Shown piece after piece: positions 13,924 through 20,496 of a stretch of DNA of 23,114 bases; the first letter of the stretch is position 1, and each line of letters begins with the position of its first letter. Location: the IMG/VR virus record IMGVR_UViG_3300036774_000024, positions 1 through 23,114 of that record; one strand, 5' to 3'. The translations under genes and the position numbers were made by a program. This DNA comes from a virus. The notes under the pieces are model-generated. The model was not told where the DNA came from. It ran no database searches and worked only from the letters and a program-made list of their open reading frames with translations.

Positions 13924-14598
13924 ATGAACGAGATTAAACTTCTCGGAAAAGTTAGAGGTCTAAACACAGACCAAGTAGAAGAACCGGGAGCAGAAGAAAT
14001 ACAGTTTGCTCTAACCGCCCAGGCTGAACAGCTTGTAGCTCATGGTGCGCAATGGAACCAGGAAAACGTCAGGCAAGGCCGGGCATTCTGGGTAGCCAAC
14101 GCCATAGGAACACCCGTTGCGGCTCTTACTGCCATACCGACTACAGCTGCAGCTCTTGCTATCTATAATAACGAGCCAGACGGCGGACGTTCCTATGTCA
14201 TCGATTATGTCTGGTGCTTTAATGTAGCAGTAACAGCTGTTACCCAATTCCACGCGGGCATGATAGGTTGTCTTGGTGAAGTCAGGGAAGCTATCCCAAC
14301 AGCTGGAGCTCCTGTTATAAAGAACGCTTGCGGTTCTGGTAAACTTGATACACGATGCAGACCTATTATTGCAGGAATGGGTGCAGGTTCTGGTTTAGCA
14401 GCCAACTGGTTTCCCATGGGACCTACTTGGAAATCATCTGTGGTAACTTTACCAGGTTTAGCTATGATTGTTCCAGTTGAAGGTAGGGTAATAGTTCCTC
14501 CAGGAAGGTATTTCGGAGTCGCTGTACTTTCATCCATTACAACCCATACCTATATCTGTGGGATAGGTTGGACAGAAAAACAGTTAATATTAGGATAA
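13924..14598 (+). CDS. Paralog C of a triplicated structural family (224 aa)
   Basis: Third tandem copy: LGKVRGLNTD, LTAQAEQLVAHGA, ENVRQGRAFW, AIYNNEPDGGRSYVIDYVW, GCLGEVREAIPT, ANWFPMG, LPGLAMIVPVEGRVIVPPGR, and a closing GIGWTEKQLILG that matches the WTEKYLALG end of copy B. B and C share more exact blocks with one another than with A, suggesting that the A/BC split is older. AGGAGG precedes ATG 13924. Its stop overlaps the start of the repeat protein (TAATG). Confidence 0.8.
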   Translation: MNEIKLLGKVRGLNTDQVEEPGAEEIQFALTAQAEQLVAHGAQWNQENVRQGRAFWVANAIGTPVAALTAIPTTAAALAIYNNEPDGGRSYVIDYVWCFNVAVTAVTQFHAGMIGCLGEVREAIPTAGAPVIKNACGSGKLDTRCRPIIAGMGAGSGLAANWFPMGPTWKSSVVTLPGLAMIVPVEGRVIVPPGRYFGVAVLSSITTHTYICGIGWTEKQLILG

Positions 14599-15311
14599 TG
14601 AGTCTTCTACTACTTTTTAACCAATCAAGTGGCACTCCAAAAACGTACTACGAGACTTTATCGGTTATTGAGTCTAATGTAGTAACATTGGCTAAACTTT
14701 CCACTTATTTTCGTTCTCTTACTATTTCCAACTCTCCAACTATAACGATTGATAAATTATCTTCTTATTTGCGTTCTTTAACTGCAGTTGAATCTTCTTC
14801 AATTGGAATGTCAAGATTTTGTGGTTACTTTAGGACTTTTAGTACCATTGAAACATCAAATATTGTTCTTTCAACTCTATCTAGTTATTTCAGGATTTTG
14901 TCAATAACAGAAGTATCTGTAATAAATCTTTCACGTTTTTTATCTTTCTTCCGTTTATTTTCAATTATAGAAATAAGTGTTCCAAAGTTAGATACTTTAA
15001 CTTCTTTATTCAGAAGTTTTATAGTTACGGAAGTGAGTATAGTCAATCTAGGAAAGTTGACTTCGTTTTTCCGTTCTTTGATTGTTACAGTGATTTCAGT
15101 AATTACTTTATCAACTATACGGACTGTTGTTAAAACATTGAAAGTGGTAGTTAGTTTTATCGTCAGTTTAACGTCTAACGTAATATACTGGTTGATCTTT
15201 GTATCAGGAAGAATCATTCAGAAAAATTCCATATTAAGAAATTACGGTAGGATTGTTATCCTAACGAGTGGAAAAATATTAAATCGATTAAAAGATAGGT
15301 TCTATGGGTAA
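14598..15311 (+). CDS. 20-residue-repeat protein, probable beta-solenoid fibre (237 aa)
   Basis: ATG 14598 shares its A with the preceding stop (TAATG). After a short N-terminus (residues 1-16) come eight 20-residue repeats in exact register, starting at residues 17, 37, 57, 77, 97, 117, 137 and 157, with a degenerate ninth at 177. The repeat pattern is (Y/F)-F-R-S-L-T-x-x-E-x-S-x-(V/I)-x-L-x-x-L-x-S, two short strands per repeat, very poor in Gly and Pro. A basic C-terminus (FVSGRIIQKNSILRNYGRIV) follows. This looks like a beta-solenoid or elongated fibre and is unlike its neighbours in composition (Ser, Ile, Leu, Thr). Function unknown; receptor contact or a tail/head fibre shaft are possibilities. 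A membrane protein is less likely because Arg/Lys recur every repeat. Confidence 0.8.
   Translation: MSLLLLFNQSSGTPKTYYETLSVIESNVVTLAKLSTYFRSLTISNSPTITIDKLSSYLRSLTAVESSSIGMSRFCGYFRTFSTIETSNIVLSTLSSYFRILSITEVSVINLSRFLSFFRLFSIIEISVPKLDTLTSLFRSFIVTEVSIVNLGKLTSFFRSLIVTVISVITLSTIRTVVKTLKVVVSFIVSLTSNVIYWLIFVSGRIIQKNSILRNYGRIVILTSGKILNRLKDRFYG
14646..15185 (+). repeat. Tandem 60-bp coding repeats (nine units, last degenerate)
   Basis: The repeats of the protein at 14598 have a period of exactly 60 bp with no insertion or deletion, each beginning at a Tyr/Phe-(Phe)-Arg codon block. DNA conservation is weak beyond the TATTT.CGTTCTTT-type boundaries while the protein pattern is kept, so the units have been diverging under selection for protein structure. 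This is not a CRISPR array: there are no conserved repeats separated by unique spacers. Confidence 0.8.
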
Positions 15312-15624
15312 GATACAACTTCAGTCCGGAGAAGTAATACAGGATAGACGCAGAGATGGAGCAAGACTGCGCCTTGATATAGGGGATTGGATAAAGATAT
15401 ATTCTTCAATAGTTATTACACTTTTATCGGGAATTTGGTTTGCTTCTAATGTAAATTTTACGGTAAAACAACATTGTGAGGATATAACTAAATTGAAGAT
15501 TGATGTTGAAAAAGTAACTAAAAATACTAACGATAACACCATGGAAATACAGAGTATAAAAGGAATATTGGCTAAAATCGATTCTAATACAGAAAAACTT
15601 CTTAACATACATCTAGTAAAATGA
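15304..15624 (+). CDS. Membrane-anchored coiled-coil protein, lysis-region candidate (106 aa)
   Basis: A basic N-terminus (residues 1-28), one hydrophobic segment (about 33-50, YSSIVITLLSGIWFASNV), then a polar helix with heptad-like spacing (ITKLKIDVEKVTKNTNDNTM, IKGILAKIDSNTEKLLNI). Such TM plus coiled-coil proteins in phages include holin-associated and spanin-like proteins. It could equally be a structural membrane-contact protein. The start overlaps the repeat gene by 8 nt and the end overlaps the next by four (ATGA). Confidence 0.65.
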   Translation: MGKIQLQSGEVIQDRRRDGARLRLDIGDWIKIYSSIVITLLSGIWFASNVNFTVKQHCEDITKLKIDVEKVTKNTNDNTMEIQSIKGILAKIDSNTEKLLNIHLVK

Positions 15625-15755
15625 AATGTACAAAATGCTCTTCAGAAGACATAGAAAATATTGACGGCTTCCATTTTAAGTGCCGGAAGTGCGGTCATTT
15701 TTTTGATAGAGTAGAACTTGAACTTAACGAAGCCCAGGATGAATGGGCTAAATAG
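15621..15755 (+). CDS. Zinc-ribbon mini-protein (44 aa)
   Basis: Four Cys in two CxxC pairs, C3-T-K-C6 and C21-R-K-C24, with an aromatic strand between them and an acidic tail (DRVELELNEAQDEWAK). This is a minimal zinc ribbon. ATG 15621 overlaps the preceding stop (ATGA). Short zinc ribbons are frequent in phages, often with unknown partners. Confidence 0.72.
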   Translation: MKCTKCSSEDIENIDGFHFKCRKCGHFFDRVELELNEAQDEWAK

Positions 15756-15764
15756 GAGGATACT

Positions 15765-15947
15765 ATGAAGATATTGGTGTCTGCAATATGGAGATTAGCA
15801 AGAGTAGCGATAGCGTTAGGAGCAAGCGGATTCTTGGCATCATTGGTGAAGATGCCTCAGTTGGTATGGGTTGCTCCGGTAATTAATGCCATATTTAAAG
15901 CGATTAGAGATAAATATCCGAAGACAACTTCTTGGATACCGTTATAA
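15765..15947 (+). CDS. Small hydrophobic protein, holin-like candidate (60 aa)
   Basis: Begins MKILVSAIWRLARVAIALGA and continues SGFLASLVKMPQLVWVAPVI, then a basic C-terminus (FKAIRDKYPKTTSWIPL). One or two hydrophobic helices and a positively charged end fit small holin-like or other membrane-active proteins. Proof is lacking. TAGGAGG is 6 nt before the ATG. Its stop overlaps the start of the next gene (TAATG at 15945-15949). Confidence 0.68.
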   Translation: MKILVSAIWRLARVAIALGASGFLASLVKMPQLVWVAPVINAIFKAIRDKYPKTTSWIPL

Positions 15948-16243
15948 TGTGGACTTGGTTAGTTCGTTTATTTGGTGGTTTTAAATTTTGGTCAGGATCT
16001 GTTCCTTTTGAACGTTTAGGTAAGATACTGTTTGTATTGATCATTTGTGTGGGTGTATGCTTTGGATTCTGGAAGATTTTTCTAGAGAAGAAAGTGCAGA
16101 ACATAGAGAAATATATGAACTGCAACGTCACCCAGAATAGGGATTGTTCTGAACAAGTACAATCAGCAGTATCCAAAGCGGCCTATAAACCGTTGTTAGA
16201 TCTTAAAGTCTGGAAGTTGATCCGTATAGGTATTGGAGGATGA
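15947..16243 (+). CDS. Single-TM membrane protein (98 aa), possible spanin-like
   Basis: Start ATG 15947 shares its A with the preceding stop; an upstream in-frame ATG at 15932 is less likely. There is a hydrophobic segment around residues 27-46 (ILFVLIICVGVCFGFW) followed by a charged periplasm-like helix (EKKVQNIEKYMNCNVTQNRD). Two Cys (in NCN and DCS) follow the membrane segment. It could be an inner-membrane spanin or a minor membrane-associated protein; no family is recognised. It forms a block with the two preceding membrane-type genes. Confidence 0.65.
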   Translation: MWTWLVRLFGGFKFWSGSVPFERLGKILFVLIICVGVCFGFWKIFLEKKVQNIEKYMNCNVTQNRDCSEQVQSAVSKAAYKPLLDLKVWKLIRIGIGG

Positions 16244-16249
16244 TAAGGT

Positions 16250-17035
16250 ATGAAAAAGGGGCTTGTGTTGTCGGATCAGCACATCCCTTACCATGCCAAA
16301 CGGATCAACGATTTGATCCTGGAAGAGTTCATTCCTGAGTTCAAACCGGACTATATAGATCTTTTAGGTGATATGATCGATTTCTGGCAGATCTCTAAGT
16401 TCAGAAAAGATCCTGCTAGGAAGAATGATATCCAGAAGGATATTGATACAGCGGTTGAGTATTTAACAAAATTAAGGGAAGTTGCTCCTCAAGCAGAGAT
16501 AATCTTGCACTATGGAAACCATCTGGGAAGATTACGGAAGTATATCTGGGATAGGGCAGCTGAGATCTCTTCCTTGCGTTCTTTGAATTTAAAGTGGCTT
16601 TTGGATTGCGATAAACTTCATCTTAAAGTTATTGAGCAAGAAGAAGGATACGATATCCGTGGTAAGTTAGTCTTGACGCATGGTACCTTGATCAGCCAGG
16701 ATTCTGCTATGACAGCTAAACGCAACCTTCAGAGGTACGGTCAGTCGATTATCTGCGGACATACGCATAGGTTAGGTTCAACTTACAAGACGGACCTGCG
16801 CGGGACCATAGGGGCCTGGGAGAACGGATGTCTTTGTAATCTTGACCTGGTCCATGAGTGGGGTGCAGAGTTGGCCAACTGGCAGCAAGGATTCTCAATC
16901 GTATTCTACAATGAGTGCAAGGATAAAAGATTCCTTGTTCAACAGATCCCGATAATCCAGGAAACATTTATGGTAGGAGAACGGTGCTATGAGTGCGGAA
17001 AAAAAGATATGCCAGTGGTGTCAAATGGAAAATAA
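16250..17035 (+). CDS. Calcineurin-like metallophosphoesterase
   Basis: A 261-residue enzyme with all metal-site motifs in order: DxH as D9-Q-H11 (LVLSDQHIP), GDxxD at 40-44 (LGDMID), GNH at 89-91, H144 in LTHG, and GHTH at 170-173. The family uses two metal ions to hydrolyse phosphomono- or diesters. The substrate cannot be deduced: nucleic acid ends, nucleotides or a host signalling nucleotide are all possible. The C-terminus carries an isolated CxxC (CYECGKK) overlapping a separate zinc-ribbon gene in another frame. Its location within structural genes is not typical for nucleotide-metabolism phosphatases. Confidence 0.93.
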   Translation: MKKGLVLSDQHIPYHAKRINDLILEEFIPEFKPDYIDLLGDMIDFWQISKFRKDPARKNDIQKDIDTAVEYLTKLREVAPQAEIILHYGNHLGRLRKYIWDRAAEISSLRSLNLKWLLDCDKLHLKVIEQEEGYDIRGKLVLTHGTLISQDSAMTAKRNLQRYGQSIICGHTHRLGSTYKTDLRGTIGAWENGCLCNLDLVHEWGAELANWQQGFSIVFYNECKDKRFLVQQIPIIQETFMVGERCYECGKKDMPVVSNGK

Positions 17036-17150
17036 AAAGAAGGAGAAGTTCTGTACTAATTGCGGAAGGCCTATACAAGAAGAACCTTATCCGGAACCGA
17101 CTGCTTGTTTTTCAGAACAACCTTTTATTGATATGGTGGGAAAATGGTAA
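16989..17150 (+). CDS. Zinc-ribbon mini-protein overlapping the phosphoesterase end (53 aa)
   Basis: From ATG 16989 the ORF reads a complete zinc ribbon, C8-Q-W-C11 and C22-T-N-C25 (FCTNCGRPI), then an acidic Pro-rich tail (IQEEPYPEPTACFSEQPFID). GGAG lies about 9 nt upstream. A later ATG (17025) would delete the first CxxC, so the early start is preferred although it lies 47 nt inside the phosphoesterase gene. Its end overlaps the next ORF by 7 nt. Confidence 0.65.
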   Translation: MSAEKKICQWCQMENKKKEKFCTNCGRPIQEEPYPEPTACFSEQPFIDMVGKW

Positions 17151-17602
17151 TATGGTTACTTGCTTTAGCTGTTATCTCCGGTATCTTTTACCGGATGGGA
17201 GGTTCAGATACTTATGACCCTAAGTGGAGGGATTGGGGTTGTTCCCTGGTTTCTCTTGCCACCTTGAGCCTCTGGACGCATTCTAGGGCTATTCTGTGGG
17301 TGTTCCCGCTTATCTTCCTTCTTTCCTGGGGAGCTTTAAGCACTTACCATAAATGGCTTAATCCATTCTTTAAAAAGCCCAAGACAGACTGTTACTGGTT
17401 TAATTGGTTGGCACATGGGTTAGGTATAGGACTTGCCTGCTTACCACTATACGCCATTGGCGTAGTTACCCAACTGGTAGTATTTAGGGCTGTTTTGTTA
17501 GGTATCTTAATAATGATATGGTCTGAGAGGAATGAACAGGTAGTTTGGGAGGAGATCGGCAGGGGAGCGTTTATTGTCTTAACCTTACTTATTTTGAGGT
17601 AA
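17144..17602 (+). CDS. Polytopic membrane protein (152 aa)
   Basis: Three or four hydrophobic segments: VIWLLALAVISGIFYRMGG (residues 2-20), then WVFPLIFLLSWGALS, GLGIGLACLPLYAIGVVTQL and VLLGILIMIWSER. The FYRMGGSD and TYHKW motifs, together with the WF(N)W..HG and EE.GRG blocks, resemble a membrane-protein family I recall from phage structural regions, without known function. A holin role is possible given nearby candidates. Start ATG 17144 overlaps the preceding stop codon region. Confidence 0.72.
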   Translation: MVIWLLALAVISGIFYRMGGSDTYDPKWRDWGCSLVSLATLSLWTHSRAILWVFPLIFLLSWGALSTYHKWLNPFFKKPKTDCYWFNWLAHGLGIGLACLPLYAIGVVTQLVVFRAVLLGILIMIWSERNEQVVWEEIGRGAFIVLTLLILR

Positions 17603-17604
17603 CT

Positions 17605-17805
17605 ATGAGAATCGATTCAGATGCTATTCATTATGGCCGGAATAAAGATATCGGAACGTACCGGGATGATCGGTATGTACGTTGCCGGAAATGCGGCCAT
17701 ATTTGTCATTTAGATAGGGATAGGCGTAGTCATGACGGGGATCATGCTGGCATGGGGATCAAGATCAACGCTACTGCAGTACCGAGAAACTTCACGGAGG
17801 TGTGA
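17605..17805 (+). CDS. Small Cys/His-rich protein (66 aa)
   Basis: Start ATG 17605 follows GAGG (17594-17597) and lies just after the stop of the membrane protein; an earlier in-frame ATG (17545) lies inside that gene. It contains C27-R-K-C30-G-H-I-C34-H35 followed by DRDRRSHDGDH, a compact metal-binding cluster with basic surroundings. A zinc-stabilised nucleic-acid binding fold is plausible. No family is recognised. Confidence 0.65.
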   Translation: MRIDSDAIHYGRNKDIGTYRDDRYVRCRKCGHICHLDRDRRSHDGDHAGMGIKINATAVPRNFTEV

Positions 17806-17807
17806 CT

Positions 17808-17966
17808 TTGATAGTGAGGATTGGAGATAAACTAGTAGAGGTGGAAGAAAAGGATGGTGTTCCGGTAATTAAAGATGTGGCAAGTAAAGAAATCGTGCAC
17901 CCGGATGGCCGGGTAGATGTGGAGATACATATTCCTTGTCTGGTTATCCAGGCAAAGAAAACATAA
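17808..17966 (+). CDS. Small hypothetical protein with TTG start (52 aa)
   Basis: The frame TTG 17808 to TAA 17966 encodes MIVRIGDKLVEVEEKDGVPV, then a polar strand-rich remainder (EIVHPDGRVDVEIHIPCLVI). GGAGG (17796-17800) lies 7 nt before the TTG, and there is no suitable ATG. The next gene follows with a 9-nt gap. The protein looks like a small beta-barrel; function unknown. The non-ATG start makes it easy to miss. Confidence 0.6.
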   Translation: MIVRIGDKLVEVEEKDGVPVIKDVASKEIVHPDGRVDVEIHIPCLVIQAKKT

Positions 17967-17975
17967 GGAGGAGTC

Positions 17976-18377
17976 ATGGCTTCAGGTATATATAACAGAA
18001 TGAAGGCAAACTTAATGAACAAAGTAGTTGATTTGGAGGCAGATACGATCAATGTAGCTCTCTATGATGGTACTCATGCTTTTACTGCAGGAGATACAGT
18101 CTATACCACAACCAATGAACTTGCAACTGCCGGCGGATATACCCAAGGTGGATCCGCATTGGCCGGTAAAGCAGTAACTGAAGCGGCTACAACTAAATGG
18201 GATGCCACCGATCATGCTTGGACTTCAGCTACGTTTACTGCCTATCATGCAGTAATTTATGATGTTACAGCTGCCAGTAATTTGATCGCTTCCATCGATT
18301 TTGGTGGAGCTAAGACAGTTACGGCTGGAACATTTACAATAGTTTGGGATGCGGCAGGAATTATAACTTTAGCATAG
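17976..18377 (+). CDS. Putative virion structural protein (133 aa)
   Basis: Begins MASGIYNRMKANLMNKVVDL and then shows the sequence ADTINVALYDGTHAFTAGD, TNELATAGGYTQGGSALAG and ATTKWDATDHAWTSATFTAY, ending in a run of strands (TVTAGTFTIVWDAAGIITLA). I recall this pattern (IN.ALY...HAF....D.Y...NE...GY..GG..L.G....) as a common small phage structural protein. AAGGAGGAG precedes the ATG. It stands just before the large fibre-like gene and may be an accessory subunit of it. Confidence 0.72.
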   Translation: MASGIYNRMKANLMNKVVDLEADTINVALYDGTHAFTAGDTVYTTTNELATAGGYTQGGSALAGKAVTEAATTKWDATDHAWTSATFTAYHAVIYDVTAASNLIASIDFGGAKTVTAGTFTIVWDAAGIITLA

Positions 18378-18402
18378 CCAAATACTTATAATAGGATAAC
18401 TT

Positions 18403-20487
18403 ATGGCACTTCCAGAGATAGACTATTTTGAAGGTTGCGATACTGATGCCCATGCCCAGGCGGCGTATGTGACGAATGCTACATTAACTTCTCGTTATCC
18501 CACACAAGATACCGACCACGTAAAGGCGACTGATTCCAATTCTGGACAAGAATCTTATCATGCTACCGACCCTACTAAATCTCTTACTGGAACACACATA
18601 GGGCAAGCCTGGGATGCTACTCAAATTGCAAATCAAAGGGTTCATATAGATTTGGGTTCAGCAAAAATAATAAATAAAGTATATTATGAGAATGGACATT
18701 CCAGCGGTCTTTATCCAGAATACGGAGTTAAAAACTTTACTCTTTGGGGTTCAAATTCTGCGACAGCATTTGCCGATTTAGTTTATACTCACGATACCGA
18801 TTGGGTTCAATTAACCACTTCGCAGGCAACTTTCGACATTCACGTTTCCGCTGACCAAGCTGACCCCAAATATATTACCGTTACAAACAATGTTTCTTAT
18901 CGCTACTACGCTTTTAAATTTGCGGATAACTGGGGTAACGTAAATACGATAGGATTAAGGCGCATAGAACTTCAAGAATATCCTCTCCAATCCTACTCCG
19001 AACCCACCATCAAAACTCAAGGTTCTTATTCGTTAAAGGCAGTGGCGGCGATAACGGATTCACTTAATAAAACCCTGACTAAAACATTCTCACCCGCCTT
19101 ATATTTATCAGGAGTAAATACCGCCAAGATAGATATGCATGCAAGCAGGACAGGGGCGAATGTGAAGTTGGGGTTGCACAATACAAAAGTTCCTACTGCT
19201 GAATATGCGACTGGTTCCAATACTTTACTTTCCCATTTTAATGTAGCAAAAGCAACTTCTACTACGGCGGCGACTGGACAGACTATCACTTATGTAGAAA
19301 CGGCAGATTGCACTATCGCACAGCCAAAGTTCGGTGCGATGTCTTTAGTGTTAGATGGAAATTCGGATTACGTAACTGTTCCCGATAGTGATGATTGGAA
19401 CTTTGGCACAGGTGATTTTACTATTGATATGTGGGCAAGAATACCAAGTTTTCCTAATAATAATTTAGGATTATGCGGGCAGTATGTTGACGGTTCGCAT
19501 AGATGGGCTTTTTATTTTGATTGGCAAAATGCAGGAACAGGAGTATATAAAATATCATTCCTTGAAGGTGTGAGTATTGTTTTATCTACAAGTAATATAA
19601 CTTTTGCGGTAGATACTTGGTATCATTTAGCAGTAACGAGAAACGGTAATGCTTGGAATATCTATGTTAATGGCGTATCTTTAGGCTCTGTAACTGACAC
19701 AAGAACAATGCCCGATATTGCTTCCGCTTTAGATATAGGATACGCAGTTGGTGTATATTTTAATGGATATATTGACGAGGTTAGAATATTAAAAGGAACA
19801 GCTATTAACTTCGCTAATGTTACCACCGAACTCACTCCCACAATAAACACAGCAGATACATACCAGACAGTAAGCTGGGATTTGAGTGGAGTGGCGGATG
19901 CGGATAAGAATGCGATTGATAAGTTTATAATCACTCCGACTAATGCGGATGCGGAGAATACGTGTTATTTCGATAACTTCCTCACCGTAGTTAATGTCAA
20001 TGTCAGTATAACCGTACTTACTTTAGTACTTACTCCCAGCGCTGTTACCTATAAGGCCGACTATTCAGTTTCTGCTCAAACTTTAACTGCTACAGCAAAT
20101 AGTGTTGTTTTAAACAGTGCTTATGCGGTACTTGCGCAAGCTTTAACTTCCGGTATAGGAAATGTTGTTTTAGAAAGTGGTTATCTTGTTTCTGCTCAAG
20201 CATTAACTTCTTCAGTAAAATCTGTAGTTTTACAGAGTTCGTATGCAGGAGTAGGTGGAGTATTAACCTTAACCTTGTATGGGCCCACGATTATCATAGA
20301 TTGTGCTCATCCTGTTACTGCTTTAAGTTTAGTATTAGTGCTTTATACAGGATCTTGTGTAGGTACTGCTAATGTATATCCAGTCGTAAATAAAATAAAG
20401 TCGAGGATACCAACATCAGCTTGGGTGCCGGATGAACCAGTCGTTACCGGAGGGTGTTCATTATGCGGTTCATATTTGTATGAATAA
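18403..20487 (+). CDS. Discoidin-like/LamG-like adhesin or receptor-binding structural protein (694 aa)
   Basis: Residues about 30-190 look like an F5/8 type C (discoidin-like) carbohydrate-binding domain: RVHIDLGSAKIINKVYYENG, FTLWGSNSATAF, YRYYAFKFADNWGN. Residues about 295-475 form a LamG/concanavalin-A-like lectin domain: DGNSDYVTVPDSDDWNFGTG, FTIDMWARI, WYHLAVTRNGNAWNIYVNGV, YFNGYIDEVRILKGTAI. Residues about 554-613 are three 20-residue repeats, and the C-terminus has a CSLCG motif. Two sugar-binding-type domains suggest attachment to a host glycan. The N-terminus shows no signal peptide, as expected for a virion protein. Domain calls are from pattern recognition alone. Confidence 0.78.
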   Translation: MALPEIDYFEGCDTDAHAQAAYVTNATLTSRYPTQDTDHVKATDSNSGQESYHATDPTKSLTGTHIGQAWDATQIANQRVHIDLGSAKIINKVYYENGHSSGLYPEYGVKNFTLWGSNSATAFADLVYTHDTDWVQLTTSQATFDIHVSADQADPKYITVTNNVSYRYYAFKFADNWGNVNTIGLRRIELQEYPLQSYSEPTIKTQGSYSLKAVAAITDSLNKTLTKTFSPALYLSGVNTAKIDMHASRTGANVKLGLHNTKVPTAEYATGSNTLLSHFNVAKATSTTAATGQTITYVETADCTIAQPKFGAMSLVLDGNSDYVTVPDSDDWNFGTGDFTIDMWARIPSFPNNNLGLCGQYVDGSHRWAFYFDWQNAGTGVYKISFLEGVSIVLSTSNITFAVDTWYHLAVTRNGNAWNIYVNGVSLGSVTDTRTMPDIASALDIGYAVGVYFNGYIDEVRILKGTAINFANVTTELTPTINTADTYQTVSWDLSGVADADKNAIDKFIITPTNADAENTCYFDNFLTVVNVNVSITVLTLVLTPSAVTYKADYSVSAQTLTATANSVVLNSAYAVLAQALTSGIGNVVLESGYLVSAQALTSSVKSVVLQSSYAGVGGVLTLTLYGPTIIIDCAHPVTALSLVLVLYTGSCVGTANVYPVVNKIKSRIPTSAWVPDEPVVTGGCSLCGSYLYE
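20062..20241 (+). repeat. Three tandem 60-bp coding repeats in the LamG-like protein
   Basis: Units begin at 20062, 20122 and 20182, each encoding Y-x-V-x-A-Q-x-L-T...VVL-x-S. The DNA is still similar (GTTTCTGCTCAA is shared by units 1 and 3; AGTGTTGTTTTA-type blocks recur). A degenerate fourth unit starts at 20242, and a weak forerunner lies just upstream. Confidence 0.8.
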
Positions 20488-20496
20488 GGGGGAAAA

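Noticed and set aside
14205-14537. Antisense ORF inside the third paralog
   Set aside because: It is opposite a gene with clear paralog conservation, has no coherent neighbours on that strand, and there is no sign of any minus-strand transcription unit in the window.
14646-15185. CRISPR-like array
   Set aside because: The 60-bp units are contiguous, coding and diverged, with no constant repeat plus unique spacer structure and no cas genes nearby.
16993-17217. 74-residue ORF on the + strand
   Set aside because: It is basic and low in plausible structure, and overlaps three better-supported frames (phosphoesterase end, zinc ribbon 16989-17150, membrane protein 17144-17602).
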